Shown: piece by piece, positions 16,452 through 26,040 of the stretch
How positions within the stretch are numbered: position 1 is the first letter of the stretch
How the letters are laid out: the number at the start of each line of letters is the position of its first letter
From: Pseudolysobacter sp964466115
Lineage (GTDB): Bacteria; Pseudomonadota; Gammaproteobacteria; Xanthomonadales; Rhodanobacteraceae
Reading direction: 5' to 3'
DNA: 64,000 nucleotides
Assembly (NCBI GenBank): GCA_964466115.1
Contig: CAYXMH010000002.1
Location: forward strand, 124,001 to 188,000
Program-made: the position numbers and the translations under genes
Notes under the pieces: generated by a model
The model's input: the letters and a program-made list of their open reading frames with translations, nothing else
Database searches by the model: none
Told to the model about the DNA's origin: nothing

Positions 16452-18899
16452 ATGACAAAACGAAGCACATTTTTACGATACGTTCTACTGGCATTAGCGG
16501 GCGTATTCGGGACCTGGCTTACTTGGTCGGATGCAACTGCGGAACAAATTAGCGTCCATCTCCCTGATGATGTCTTTATCCTAACCAGCGAGCGTACCGT
16601 TCCCGCTTGGGTCGCATCCGACACGCTGTTTGCCAGAACAACGCCCAATGCACTACAGGAAGCGCTCGCCACAATGAAAACGCTTGCTACGCAATTTTAA
16701 TTGCGCAGCGCCGATGGGTTTGAGCCAAAGAAAATCGATATTACTGAAGACAAGTTGACTACCACCGTCCTGTTGCAACAAACCTACCAAGGGTTGCCGG
16801 TATCAGGTGGCGAGTTGGCGGTATCGATGAACGATCAATTTGTCATCGCGGTTCACGGCATCTATTACCCGAGCATTAAGGATCTTAGGCCACAACTCCT
16901 CAATGACGACGCGCTAAAGCAAGTTGCGTTGAAGGCGATAGCGCGCGAGCAAGCCAACATTCAACCGTTGTCGGAAAAACCCTTTGTGCGCGTAGACGAA
17001 CAAGGTACAGCGCACCTCGTTCGATCAGTGTCCGTTCAGTACATCAGCGCTCAAGGACAGGAGCGCGATCTGCTACACATCGACACAAACGACGGTGCCA
17101 TCGTCACTCATTTACCGATGAATTTACGGGTGCTGCAAACCATTAACGACTGGCAAATAGAAACGCTTGATACCTCAGGCCATCTTCAGCCGACGGGCAG
17201 ACCGGGCTGCATCGGTGCGCCATTACCGCCTTTTTCGATAGGAAGTTGGCCTGCCGTGTTCGCCGAATCGGGCGAAGGTTCTTACCTGCCGCCGTTCGTT
17301 TGGGAAGCCTTGCGCGAAGAGAACGGGCACGCTTATGGACTTACCATGGTAACTGCGGATTTTTACCAAGATCGCTTCCATCGCAACTCCTACGATAATC
17401 GAGGCTCACGCCTCATCTCCAACACCCATCTTTGGTACTACAACAGCCATTGGGACCGATGCTTTGGAGTAGGAAACGCATTTTGGGCGTTAGCCCAAAA
17501 TCACGCGGCACCAGCCGATGACGAACGACAGATGTATTATCTGCCGCCAATGATAGATTCCAGCGGCGCGGTGCTACTGGGCAATTTAACCTCGGACCAA
17601 AATGTCGTTACCCATGAGCTAACGCACGGCGTCACCGAGTTAACATCGAATCTGGAATATGCCTCGGAATCTGGCGCCCTCAATGAAGCGGCTTCCGACA
17701 TCATGGCCGAAACGGCCGAGCTTTGGTGGCATCAACGTACCGGCTTTAAATTCGGCAGCGTTGATTGGCAAGTGGGAACCGATCAAGTTACGCCTGGGCG
17801 CAACTTGAATAATGATCTGAGACTATTGCCAGGTCGCGACGACGCGTTGCGCTATTTTTACAATCCACGGCTTGATGCAGACAACACGCCCTATTCGCTC
17901 TCCGGATATTCGACAAATTATTATACTGATCGCTTTAGCCGCAGCTGCGTCACTGCTGGGCCGGGAACCGATTACTGCGGTGTTCATTCCGACAGCGGCA
18001 TTTTAAATTTGTGGTTTTTCCTTGCTTCTCGCGGCGGAAACTCACCGCCCTCCTCACAAAGCACCAACGTAGGAAACCCTCCATTTACCGACGGCATCGG
18101 ATTATGGAAAGCCGCGCAGATCGTCAGCGCGGCGTTGCATGGCAGCGGCCCCGAACGCATTACATCGCGCGCCACGTTTCGCGAGGCGCGCAATGCCACG
18201 TTGCGCGCAGCACTGCGATTTTTCCCGGGTGACGGCGACCTGTGCAGCCCGGAGATGCTCGGTGTAGTGCATGCCTGGAACAAAGTCGGCTGGGCCGATC
18301 ATTACGAACCACGCATGGATTGGATGCCTTGTACCGGCCAGGCCAATGCGGTGTTAAACGGAACACTGGAAAATGGCTACGACCCGCGTAGCAGCATTAC
18401 CCACGTTAGCAACTGGGACGCCCTAACCGACGCCCGACTAGCAGCCCCCCGCGGTTGGCGCGACGCCGGTGCCCAATTTATGTACAGCGATGTAACCGCG
18501 GTGGATGAGGCCGTTGTCGCCCAACTGGGTGGTGCAGGCGCAGCCAGCGTCAATGCCATTCAAACCCGTATTGCGTTTGATCCAGGCCTTGCGTCAATTC
18601 CGCATCCGGCTGCGCGCATCGCAATGAGCGCGCGTGCCGTATCGGGTAACGATCGCGACGACCGAATTCGTATTGGATTTATCACCACCGATGATGGCCA
18701 TGAAACGGTTCTCGGTGAAATTCCGGCCGATACCTTAACCGATGCGTTCCAGCAGTATTCCATTGCGCTTAACCCAACCCAATTGCGTTCATGGGCGGGA
18801 CGGTCCGGCACGCTGAAAATCAGCTTAATCGAAAACGATACGCTTCCAACCGTGGTTCAAGTCGACGCGATAAGCCTAGTCGTTAACGATAATCGCTAG
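16452..18899 (+). pseudogene. Thermolysin-like metalloprotease (peptidase M4) interrupted by one in-frame stop
   Basis: One frame encodes a signal sequence (RSTFLRYVLLALAGVFGTWL), an FTP-type propeptide, the M4 catalytic domain and a ~150-residue C-terminal extension, but codon 83 is TAA at 16698-16700 and the frame resumes at the next base. The break falls in the propeptide just before LRSADGFEPKK, text that in intact relatives is continuous. Downstream the protease is whole: zinc/catalytic HELTH, second-Glu motif GALNEAASD, and CGVHSDSGILN carrying the transition-state His. So this is either a recent nonsense mutation, a sequence error, or a gene expressed by readthrough or internal start. 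Convergent with fumC. Confidence 0.8.
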
Positions 18900-18909
18900 T
18901 CATGTTAGC

Positions 18910-20310
18910 TTATCCACCACCCGACCCACCGCCATGCACTCCGCCCTTGGTCAACGCTTCAGGATCTAACAGCTGCTGCAATTTTGCTTTTGACAAGCCG
19001 GTGGTTTCTAGCGCCACGTCAAGGATCGGGCGATTTTCCTTGTAAGCCCTCTTCGCGGTAGCGGCGCCTTTTTCATAACCAATCACCGGGTTTAACGCGG
19101 TCACCAAAATCGGGTTGCGATTCAACGCCGCCTCAATGCGATCCTTGCGCACCTTAAATCCGGCAATCGCCGAATCGGCCAAGGCGCGCGCGGCGTTCGC
19201 CGTAATCTCAATCGATTGCAACAAATTCAGCGCCACCACCGGCAGCATCACGTTCAATTGAAAATTACCGGATTGGCCTGCGATCGTGATCGTTGCATCG
19301 TTGCCGATGACTTGCGCACACACCATCGCCATCGCCTCCGGAATGACCGGATTGACCTTACCCGGCATGATGCTCGATCCCGGCTGCAGCGCGGGCAGTT
19401 CAATCTCACCCAGACCAGCCAAAGGTCCGGAATTCATCAAACGCAAATCGTTGGCGATTTTCATCAATGAACAGGCCAGCGTTTTCATCTGACCCGATAA
19501 TTCCACCGCCGCATCTTGCGAGGACATGCCCTCGAAATAATTGCCCGCGGCTTGGAATTTCACTCCGGTCAACCTGGTCAACTCCGCGCACACCATAGGT
19601 CCCAACCGGGCATCGGCGTTGACACCGGTGCCAACCGCCGTGCCGCCTTGCGGTAAACGACACACGCGCCCTAACGCATCGCTCAAGCGCTCGATGTTGG
19701 AGCCGACCTGAGCGGCCCAACCACCGAGCTCCTGCCCAAACGTCACGGGCATTGCATCCATCAGATGCGTTCGGCCCGTTTTCACTACTTTTTTCAATTC
19801 TTTAGCGCGCTTTTCTATGGTGGCTTTTAGGTGGGACAACGCTGGCATTAACTGTTCCGAAACCGCCAATGCCGCGCTGACTTGAATCGCGCTGGGGATT
19901 ACATCGTTGGACGACTGGCCATTATTGACGTGATCGTTCGGATGTATGCTCTGTCCGGCCGCATGAGAAGCCAGATAGGCAATCACCTCGTTGGCGTTCA
20001 TGTTCGAGCTGGTGCCCGAACCGGTCTGAAATACATCAATCGGGAACTGTGCATCGAACTCCCCTTTGGCCACTTGTTCGGCGGCTTTACGAATGGCTTT
20101 GACTTGGTTTTTTTTCAAATACCCAAGCTCACCATTTGCCTGCGCGGCGGCGGATTTAATCAAGCCCAAGGCGCGAATGAATTGCCGCGGCATGCGCAAA
20201 CCGGAAATCTGGAAATTGTTCACTGCGCGCTGAGTTTGTGCGCCGTACATCGCGTCTTTCGGGACTTTTAACTCCCCCATGCTATCGCGCTCGATTCGGT
20301 GGGTGCTCAT
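18910..20310 (-). CDS. fumC: Fumarate hydratase, class II
   Basis: A 466-residue member of the fumarase/aspartase superfamily interconverting fumarate and malate in the TCA cycle. Superfamily signature GSSIMPGKVNPV is present, with substrate-site blocks GSGTSSNMNANEV, VNNGQSSND and GRTHLMDAMPV (catalytic-site His). The closely related aspartase is less likely given these blocks. The C terminus ends in a Gly-rich tail (GGVHGGGSGGG). It is divergent from purB, which belongs to the same superfamily. Confidence 0.94.
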   Translation of the reverse strand: MSTHRIERDSMGELKVPKDAMYGAQTQRAVNNFQISGLRMPRQFIRALGLIKSAAAQANGELGYLKKNQVKAIRKAAEQVAKGEFDAQFPIDVFQTGSGTSSNMNANEVIAYLASHAAGQSIHPNDHVNNGQSSNDVIPSAIQVSAALAVSEQLMPALSHLKATIEKRAKELKKVVKTGRTHLMDAMPVTFGQELGGWAAQVGSNIERLSDALGRVCRLPQGGTAVGTGVNADARLGPMVCAELTRLTGVKFQAAGNYFEGMSSQDAAVELSGQMKTLACSLMKIANDLRLMNSGPLAGLGEIELPALQPGSSIMPGKVNPVIPEAMAMVCAQVIGNDATITIAGQSGNFQLNVMLPVVALNLLQSIEITANAARALADSAIAGFKVRKDRIEAALNRNPILVTALNPVIGYEKGAATAKRAYKENRPILDVALETTGLSKAKLQQLLDPEALTKGGVHGGGSGGG

Positions 20311-20463
20311 TGAAATTCCGTTGTTAAGTTAAAAAGACAGTCAGCAAAGGTGAATTATAGCGATTCCCGCGCGTCGATTAATGCCCAAAAACCGGTCCTC
20401 AAAGCAACACGAGCCGCACAGAGTACCGTATCATTTGCCCTTTTCGCGTTCGGGAAAGCCGTT

Positions 20464-21837
20464 ATGTCGCATTCTACCCTTACCGCCCTATCGCCATTGG
20501 ATGGGCGCTATGCCGCAAGTGTGGAGCCGCTGCGCCCGATATTCAGTGAATTTGGCTTAATGCAACGACGGGTATGGGTAGAGGTGCATTGGTTGTTGGC
20601 GTTGGCAAACGAGCCGGCCATTCCGGAAGTTCCAGAATTAAGCGCAGCGGTGACGAAGACTCTGCTGGCGCTGGCACAACAATTTTCCCTAGCGGACGCC
20701 GAACGCATAAAGGACATCGAACGCATCACCAAACACGACGTGAAAGCGGTGGAGTATTTCATCAAAGAGCGTCTGGCCGGCCACGCCGAGCTTTCACCGC
20801 TGCGCGAATTCGTGCATTTCACCTGCACCTCGGAAGATATTAATAATTTGGCTTATGCGCTGATGTTGCGCGATGCGCGTGACCAGGTATTGCTACCCAT
20901 TCTTGATAAGCTCGTCACCACACTGAAGCAAATGGCGCAGGCCTATGCCGCGCAACCGATGTTATCGCGCACCCATGGCCAAGTCGCCTCGCCGACCACA
21001 CTGGGCAAGGAAATTGCGAATACCATTGCCCGTTTAAAGCGGCAGCGAGCGCAGCATGCCGCGGTTGAATTGCTGGGCAAGATCAATGGCGCGGTTGGCA
21101 ATTACAATGCACACGTCGTGGCTTATCCCACGGTTGATTGGCCGAAGTTGGCGCGCGATTTCGTTGAATCCATGGGATTGACGTTCAACCCCTACACCAC
21201 ACAAATTGAACCGCACGATGGCATCGCGGAATTCGCCGATGTTATGCGTCGTACCAACACCATTTTGATCGATTTTTGCCGCGATGTTTGGGGATACATT
21301 TCGCTTGGGTATTTCAAGCAGGCGCTAAACCCCGGAGAAACCGGCTCAAGCACGATGCCACACAAAATCAACCCGATCGATTTTGAAAACGCAGAGGGCA
21401 ATTTCGGATTGGCCAATGCCTTGTTGACGTTCTTTTCCGAGAAGCTGCCGATTTCCCGTTGGCAACGCGATCTGAGCGATTCCACCGTGCTGCGTGCGCT
21501 TGGCACCGCGTTTGGCCACAGCTTAGTGGCCTTCGATGCGCTTGGTCGGGGTTTGGCCAAGCTCAGCATCGATCCGGTCAAAATCAATGCCGATCTTAAT
21601 GCCAGTGCCGAGGTTCTGGCGGAGGCGATCCAAACCGTAATGCGCCGTTATGGCTTGTCGAACCCCTATGAGCACCTCAAAGAATTAACGCGCGGCCAAG
21701 CCATTACCTCGGATGCGTTACGGCAGTTCATCGGCAATCTGGAATTACCAAAAGACGCAAAGCAACGTCTGCTCGATTTGCAACCGGCAAATTACATCGG
21801 CCTGGCCGAGCGCCTTGCGCGTGAAATAGGATTTTGA
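20464..21837 (+). CDS. purB: Adenylosuccinate lyase
   Basis: A 457-residue enzyme acting twice in purine synthesis (SAICAR to AICAR, adenylosuccinate to AMP), releasing fumarate. Signature GSSTMPHKINPIDFEN and catalytic block SRTHGQVASPTT are present; the length matches the E. coli enzyme. ATG 20464 is chosen over an upstream in-frame ATG at 20350 because family members start MxxSTLTALSPLDGRY. Its stop overlaps the start region of the roxA-like gene, so the two are translationally coupled. Confidence 0.95.
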   Translation: MSHSTLTALSPLDGRYAASVEPLRPIFSEFGLMQRRVWVEVHWLLALANEPAIPEVPELSAAVTKTLLALAQQFSLADAERIKDIERITKHDVKAVEYFIKERLAGHAELSPLREFVHFTCTSEDINNLAYALMLRDARDQVLLPILDKLVTTLKQMAQAYAAQPMLSRTHGQVASPTTLGKEIANTIARLKRQRAQHAAVELLGKINGAVGNYNAHVVAYPTVDWPKLARDFVESMGLTFNPYTTQIEPHDGIAEFADVMRRTNTILIDFCRDVWGYISLGYFKQALNPGETGSSTMPHKINPIDFENAEGNFGLANALLTFFSEKLPISRWQRDLSDSTVLRALGTAFGHSLVAFDALGRGLAKLSIDPVKINADLNASAEVLAEAIQTVMRRYGLSNPYEHLKELTRGQAITSDALRQFIGNLELPKDAKQRLLDLQPANYIGLAERLAREIGF

Positions 21838-23030
21838 TCCAAGCAGTGCAATCGACCGTGAAACTTCCTATCGAAATTAACGCAAAACGTGGCTCGTTCC
21901 TCGGCATGTCCGCGGCGCATTTTCTGCGCAACTATTGGCAAAAACGCCCGCTGTTGATTCGTCAGGCCTTTCCCAATTATGTCTCACCACTGCATCCGAA
22001 TGACCTGGCCGGGCTTGCCTGCGAAGAAAGCGCCAACGCACGTTTAGTTCTGCATGAACCAAAACGCGATCGTTGGACATTGCGCCATGGCCCGTTCAAT
22101 GAAACCGATTTCAAGCAACTGCCCAAATCGCACTGGACGTTATTGGTGCAGGATGTCGATAAATGGGATGCCGACGTTGGCGTGATCCTGCAGTGCTTCC
22201 GGTTTCTGCCGGACTGGCGCATCGACGACATTATGGTCAGCTATGCGGTTGACCATGGATCGGTTGGCGCGCATGTGGACAATTACGATGTATTTCTTTT
22301 GCAAGGAATGGGATCGCGCCGCTGGCGCATCAGCGTGGATCCGAAAGCGCCGAAAGACTTTCGTGACGATGCCGAACTAAAACTGCTGCGGCATTTTTCA
22401 GCCACTCATGAATGGCTGCTCGAACCCGGCGATATGTTGTATCTGCCGCCAGGCATCGCCCATCACGGCATTGCGCAGGGTGAGTCCCTGACATTTTCCC
22501 TTGGAATGCGTGCGCCCTCACACGCCGAAATGTTGATCGATTTTGCAGAATACCTCGCGGAGCAAATACCGGAGGAGCATCGCTACATCGATCCGGACTT
22601 GACCATTAGCCCACATCCGGCGGAAATCGACGACGCAACGATGGTTCGAGTCCAGAACACACTTAAATATCTGCAAACCTTAAACACCTGTGCACTGCGC
22701 CATTGGTTTGGCGGCTTTATCACGCGCTATCGCTCCGCCCAAATACCGATGCCACGCCCGCGCAAATTAAGCGCCGCGGCGTTGGAAAAGCGTTTCGCCC
22801 AAGGCACGACCTTGATCCGCAATCCGTGGGCCCGATTCGCCTATTATCGAACTGGTTCGGATGCGCAACTGGTAATCGCCGGCCAACGCTATCGCTGTTC
22901 ATTGAAATTGGCTCAAATTTTGGGTGAAGTGCGCGCGCTCGATATCAGCGTTTTACGCAAATTAAACACTGCCGATAAAGCAACTTTGCTGACTTTAATC
23001 AACGATGGCCATTTTGGATTCGATTCATGA
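21834..23030 (+). CDS. roxA: Cupin ribosomal-protein-uL16 arginine hydroxylase, RoxA/YcfD-like
   Basis: A JmjC-related 2-oxoglutarate/Fe(II) oxygenase of the RoxA type, which hydroxylates an arginine of ribosomal protein uL16. N-terminal FLRNYWQKRPLLIRQAFP is typical of the family; the iron motif is HVDNYDVFLLQ with the distal His in PPGIAHHGIA. A helical dimerisation and winged-helix C-terminal part follows, and length is normal. The start is uncertain: no ATG is near; TTG 21834, GTG 21846 or GTG 21858 are possible. It overlaps purB upstream and the GNAT gene downstream by four bases. Confidence 0.88.
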   Translation: MIQAVQSTVKLPIEINAKRGSFLGMSAAHFLRNYWQKRPLLIRQAFPNYVSPLHPNDLAGLACEESANARLVLHEPKRDRWTLRHGPFNETDFKQLPKSHWTLLVQDVDKWDADVGVILQCFRFLPDWRIDDIMVSYAVDHGSVGAHVDNYDVFLLQGMGSRRWRISVDPKAPKDFRDDAELKLLRHFSATHEWLLEPGDMLYLPPGIAHHGIAQGESLTFSLGMRAPSHAEMLIDFAEYLAEQIPEEHRYIDPDLTISPHPAEIDDATMVRVQNTLKYLQTLNTCALRHWFGGFITRYRSAQIPMPRPRKLSAAALEKRFAQGTTLIRNPWARFAYYRTGSDAQLVIAGQRYRCSLKLAQILGEVRALDISVLRKLNTADKATLLTLINDGHFGFDS

Positions 23031-23989
23031 TCGCTAACGATTTCTACATCGAACACGCGTCCTTTGAAAAAGACTTGCCGGACCTGCGTTTGGTGCGCGA
23101 GGAAGTGTTCGTGCTGGAACAACTTGTATCGCGCGAGGAAGAATGGGACGATTTGGATGCCGTAAGCCATCATGTGTTGGCCCGCGACAACAGCGGTAAC
23201 CCAATTGGCACTGGCAGACTTACACCGGATCATAAAATCGGGCGCATGGCCGTGCTTAAAGCCTGGCGCGGCCACGGTGTCGGCGCCGCGCTGCTGCGCA
23301 CCCTCATCGAACGCGCCCGCGAGCTGCGCTTTCCCGAAGTGCATATGAATGCCCAGGTCGATGCGATTGAATTTTACGAAAAACTCGGCTTTACCGTGTA
23401 TGGCGACGAATTTATCGAAGCGAACATCCGTCATCGCTCGATGCAAATGACCCTACCACCGCTCGGCACGCCCGACCGTCCCGGTGATCATGTTGGAGTA
23501 AGACCGGATTCAAAATTAACCGTGATCGAAACCCGCGAACAAGCGCATCTGGCCGTGCTGGAACTGCTGGGTGTGACGCGTCGCGAAGTCTGCATCTACA
23601 CCCGCGATCTCGACGCCGCACTATTCGACACGCCCGAAACCTTGGAAGCCTTACGCCGCATCAGCACCGAAGGCCGCGGCGCCAGCATACGCATCTTGGT
23701 GCAAGACCCAAGCTTAGCGGTACAACAAAACCATCGCCTAATCGGATTGGCGCAACGCCTGACCAGCGTGTTTGCGCTGCGCGTACCGATCGAAGAAACC
23801 GATCTGCAATATGCGTCGGCGTTTTTGCTTAACGATCAGCGCGGGTATTATTTTCGTCCGCTGGGTAGCCGGTTCGATGGCGAAAGCAATACCTATGCGC
23901 CGGGGAAGCATAAGCAGTTGTTGGATTATTTTGATCAGGTGTGGGAACGGGCGGAGCCGAGTGCGGAGTTAAGGCGGTTGGAGTTGTAA
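23027..23989 (+). CDS. GNAT acetyltransferase with C-terminal extension
   Basis: A 320-residue protein. Residues ~1-145 form a GNAT fold with the acetyl-CoA loop VLKAWRGHGVGAALLRTLI and YEKLGF; it resembles the ElaA-like GNAT subgroup. The C-terminal ~165 residues are a separate domain (CIYTRDLDAALFD, RILVQDP, AFLLNDQRGYYFRP) that looks like a phospholipase-D-like or DUF-type fold lacking a catalytic HKD; I do not name it. ATG 23027 overlaps the roxA stop by four bases, so purB, roxA and this gene form an operon. Confidence 0.8.
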   Translation: MIANDFYIEHASFEKDLPDLRLVREEVFVLEQLVSREEEWDDLDAVSHHVLARDNSGNPIGTGRLTPDHKIGRMAVLKAWRGHGVGAALLRTLIERARELRFPEVHMNAQVDAIEFYEKLGFTVYGDEFIEANIRHRSMQMTLPPLGTPDRPGDHVGVRPDSKLTVIETREQAHLAVLELLGVTRREVCIYTRDLDAALFDTPETLEALRRISTEGRGASIRILVQDPSLAVQQNHRLIGLAQRLTSVFALRVPIEETDLQYASAFLLNDQRGYYFRPLGSRFDGESNTYAPGKHKQLLDYFDQVWERAEPSAELRRLEL

Positions 23990-23995
23990 ATCAGC

Positions 23996-24637
23996 TTGAC
24001 TACCACCACTACATGGAGGGAAGAGTTTGCTCGCGTTGTTCAATGCACGACTTGCACTTCTGCGACTGATCGCAAACTGTTGCGCGATCTTGGTGAGAAT
24101 ATTCCGCAACCTGGCTGGGTTGGCAGCAATTACAACCAGTCGCGAGTTCTTCTGGTTGGGCAAAACCCCGGTACGCCAAAGTCGCGAGCCAATGACGACC
24201 AACCATACACCAATACACTACGCACTTTTAAAGACAACCCTGCCGAGGAGAAATATCAAGCTTGCCTAGCAGCGCTTCACAAATACATTCCGCAATGGCC
24301 AGTATGTGAAAACTATTTCCCTTTGCGAGAGTGCGGCCTTACGCTTCAAGACATCGCCTACTGCAACATTGTTCGCTGTCGCACACAAAACGATAGCCCG
24401 CCTAACAAGGCATTAGTCCAAACATGCATTACCCAACACTTCTCCCGCTGGCTCACATTGCTTAATCCACGAGTCGTCGTATTCATCGGAAAGTGGGCCG
24501 CTAATCGTGCTGCCTCTGAAGTACAGGCCGCCGGCATACCATTCGCTTTCATGAATCGCCAGCGTAGCCTTTCCTCGAAAGAAAGGGTTGCAAATCGTCA
24601 AGCCGTTGTACAGCTTGTTCGCGAAGCAGGTAGCTAA
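23996..24637 (+). CDS. Uracil-DNA glycosylase superfamily protein
   Basis: A 213-residue UDG-fold protein: VLLVGQNPGTPKSRAND resembles the motif-1 GxxPG of UDG families 4/5, a C-terminal RVVVFIGKWAAN strand precedes the motif-2 area, and four Cys (CTTC near the N terminus; CGL, CNIVRC in the middle) are placed somewhat as in iron-sulfur UDGs. It would remove deaminated or damaged bases, but the substrate is not predictable. The only start in the open frame is TTG 23996, without a clear ribosome site. Base composition drops here relative to the upstream operon, marking the beginning of an accessory stretch. Confidence 0.6.
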   Translation: MTTTTTWREEFARVVQCTTCTSATDRKLLRDLGENIPQPGWVGSNYNQSRVLLVGQNPGTPKSRANDDQPYTNTLRTFKDNPAEEKYQACLAALHKYIPQWPVCENYFPLRECGLTLQDIAYCNIVRCRTQNDSPPNKALVQTCITQHFSRWLTLLNPRVVVFIGKWAANRAASEVQAAGIPFAFMNRQRSLSSKERVANRQAVVQLVREAGS

Positions 24638-24725
24638 CTCATCGGGACCCGATCTTATAATCACATATCGGATCTTCACCCGCCAATTAACGAGCCATTG
24701 TAGTAATGGATAATATTGTGGCATG

Positions 24726-24748
24726 ATAGTATCTATAAATGATACTAT
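24726..24748. promoter_or_regulatory. Probable HicB operator
   Basis: Eight-base perfect inverted repeat ATAGTATC / GATACTAT with a 7-base spacer, lying 8 bases before the hicA start. A palindrome overlapping the promoter is the expected autorepression site of a HicAB toxin-antitoxin operon. Confidence 0.65.
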
Positions 24749-24755
24749 ATAGCCA

Positions 24756-25010
24756 ATGAAACGAAAGCACGCCAAGACCATTGACTCGATCTTCGCGCAC
24801 CCCACCTCCGCCAACATTCATTGGCGCGATATTGAGGCGCTATTCAAGTCACTGGGTGCCGATATCGAGGAGAGAGAGGGCTCACGCGTCGCAGTCATAT
24901 TGTATGGCGAAGTGCAGGTTTATCACCGCCCACACCCAGAACCTACTACGGACAAAGGCGCTGTGGTAAGTGTGCGGAATTGGTTAGCGTCTCACGGAGT
25001 TAAATTATGA
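24756..25010 (+). CDS. hicA: HicA-family mRNA interferase toxin
   Basis: An 84-residue HicA toxin with a dsRBD-like fold that cuts mRNA. Family features are the IHWRDIEALFKSLGADI helix, the GSRVAVILYGEV strand and the HRPHPEP motif near residue 60. It belongs to the longer HicA subgroup. Its stop overlaps the antitoxin start by four bases (ATGA), the usual toxin-first order of hicAB. Confidence 0.85.
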   Translation: MKRKHAKTIDSIFAHPTSANIHWRDIEALFKSLGADIEEREGSRVAVILYGEVQVYHRPHPEPTTDKGAVVSVRNWLASHGVKL

Positions 25011-25342
25011 ACAATCTAATGACTATCAACGGCCATAGCGCTGTTATCAGCTTTGATCCCGAGCGGAGTCAGTTCCGGGGTGAGTTCACCGGACTTAACG
25101 GCGGTGCCGACTTCTATGCAGCAAGCGTTGAGGCACTGCGCAAGGAAGGCGCGCGTTCACTCAAAATCTTCTTGGCTGTTTGTAAGGAGCGTGGGATTGA
25201 ACCGTACAAGAATTTCTCCGGCAAATTTGTAGTGCGCGTACCCGTGGGTCTACACGCACGCCTCACTCAGGCAGCCAATGCGGCTGGAGTTAGCTTAAAT
25301 CAGTGGGTACAGCAAGCGCTAGAGCGCGAGGTTCACACATAA
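25007..25342 (+). CDS. hicB: HicB-family antitoxin
   Basis: A 111-residue antitoxin. The N-terminal half (AVISFDPERSQFRGEFTGL) is the partial RNase-H-like HicB fold that blocks the toxin; the C-terminal half (GKFVVRVPVGLHARLTQAANAAGVSLNQWV) is a ribbon-helix-helix DNA-binding motif, which should bind the palindrome at 24726-24748. Overlaps hicA by four bases. Confidence 0.87.
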   Translation: MNNLMTINGHSAVISFDPERSQFRGEFTGLNGGADFYAASVEALRKEGARSLKIFLAVCKERGIEPYKNFSGKFVVRVPVGLHARLTQAANAAGVSLNQWVQQALEREVHT

Positions 25343-25374
25343 GCAGTATGCACGGCACAATGCAAGGTAGAACC

Positions 25375-25719
25375 ATGAAAGCCGTCACTCTTGATGTACG
25401 TACACCTACCGATTCCATGTCGGAGTTCGTGCAAGCCTGGAAGACTGGGAAGTCTCAAAAATCGGCACGCATAAGCTTCGCTAGTCCTGAGCTACTTTGG
25501 CAGGTGCTCACCGCCAAACGGTGGGAGTTGCTTAAAGCGTTGTGTGGCGCTGGTCCAATTTCCATCCGTGAAGCAGCGCGACGTGTAAGCCGTGACGTAA
25601 AAGCGGTTCACGGTGATGTGACGGCGCTGCTCAATGCTGGCGTTCTTGATCGCACAGAAGAAGGCATTGTGTTTCCATTTGATGCGGTAAAGGTCGAGTT
25701 TCTATTGCAGGCAGCATAA
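25375..25719 (+). CDS. Winged-helix DNA-binding protein, HVO_A0114/antitoxin-like
   Basis: A 114-residue regulator: LLWQVLTAKRWELLKALCG then the helix-turn-helix ISIREAARRVSRDVKAVHGDVTALLNAGVLDRTEEG. This is the HVO_A0114-like MarR/ArsR-type winged helix, which in other genomes is the antitoxin partner of TumE-type toxins. No TumE-like toxin is adjacent, so it is an orphan or serves a different module. ATG 25375 has AAGGT seven bases upstream. Confidence 0.68.
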   Translation: MKAVTLDVRTPTDSMSEFVQAWKTGKSQKSARISFASPELLWQVLTAKRWELLKALCGAGPISIREAARRVSRDVKAVHGDVTALLNAGVLDRTEEGIVFPFDAVKVEFLLQAA

Positions 25720-25756
25720 TCTGCCGCGCACGGCGCTTAATCACGATTTGACGTAA

Positions 25757-25774
25757 CGTACGTTTTATCGTACG
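25757..25774. promoter_or_regulatory. Probable YefM operator
   Basis: Two copies of the self-complementary hexamer CGTACG separated by six bases, 23 bases before the yefM ATG. Spaced short palindromes in the promoter are typical of autoregulated YefM/YoeB modules. Confidence 0.6.
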
Positions 25775-25797
25775 CTTTTATCCTAAAGGAGCGCCCA

Positions 25798-26040
25798 ATG
25801 ACCAACCTCACCGCCAGCGAAGCCCGCGCAAGTCTGTATCGCCTGATCGACCAAACTGCGGAATCCCACCAACCGATCCTAATCTCCGGAAAGCGCGCTA
25901 ATGCTGTTCTCGTATCTGCAGAAGATTGGCAAGCAATTCAAGAGACGCTTTATTTGTTGTCCGTTCCCGGCATGCGTGAATCCATCAAGCAAGGTATGGC
26001 CGAACCTCTGACCAAAAGCGCAAAGGAACTGGATTGGTGA
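25798..26040 (+). CDS. yefM: YefM/Phd-family antitoxin
   Basis: An 80-residue antitoxin: N-terminal DNA-binding fold (LTASEARASLYRLIDQTAESHQPILIS, GKRANAVLVSAEDW) and a disordered acidic C terminus that wraps the toxin. AAAGGAG is seven bases before the ATG. Overlaps yoeB by four bases (GTGA). Confidence 0.9.
   Translation: MTNLTASEARASLYRLIDQTAESHQPILISGKRANAVLVSAEDWQAIQETLYLLSVPGMRESIKQGMAEPLTKSAKELDW

Noticed and set aside
16701..18899. Treating the catalytic part of the M4 protease as a separate gene starting at TTG 16701
   Set aside because: It starts exactly after the stop in the same frame, has no ribosome site and lacks a signal peptide; a disrupted single gene explains the sequence better.
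23027..23989. Phospholipase D activity for the C-terminal half of the GNAT protein
   Set aside because: Some resemblance in strand order but no HKD motif is visible.
24726..24748. Possible CRISPR-like or att repeat near the toxin-antitoxin island
   Set aside because: Single palindrome only, best explained as an operator; no array, spacer pattern, integrase or direct repeats seen.
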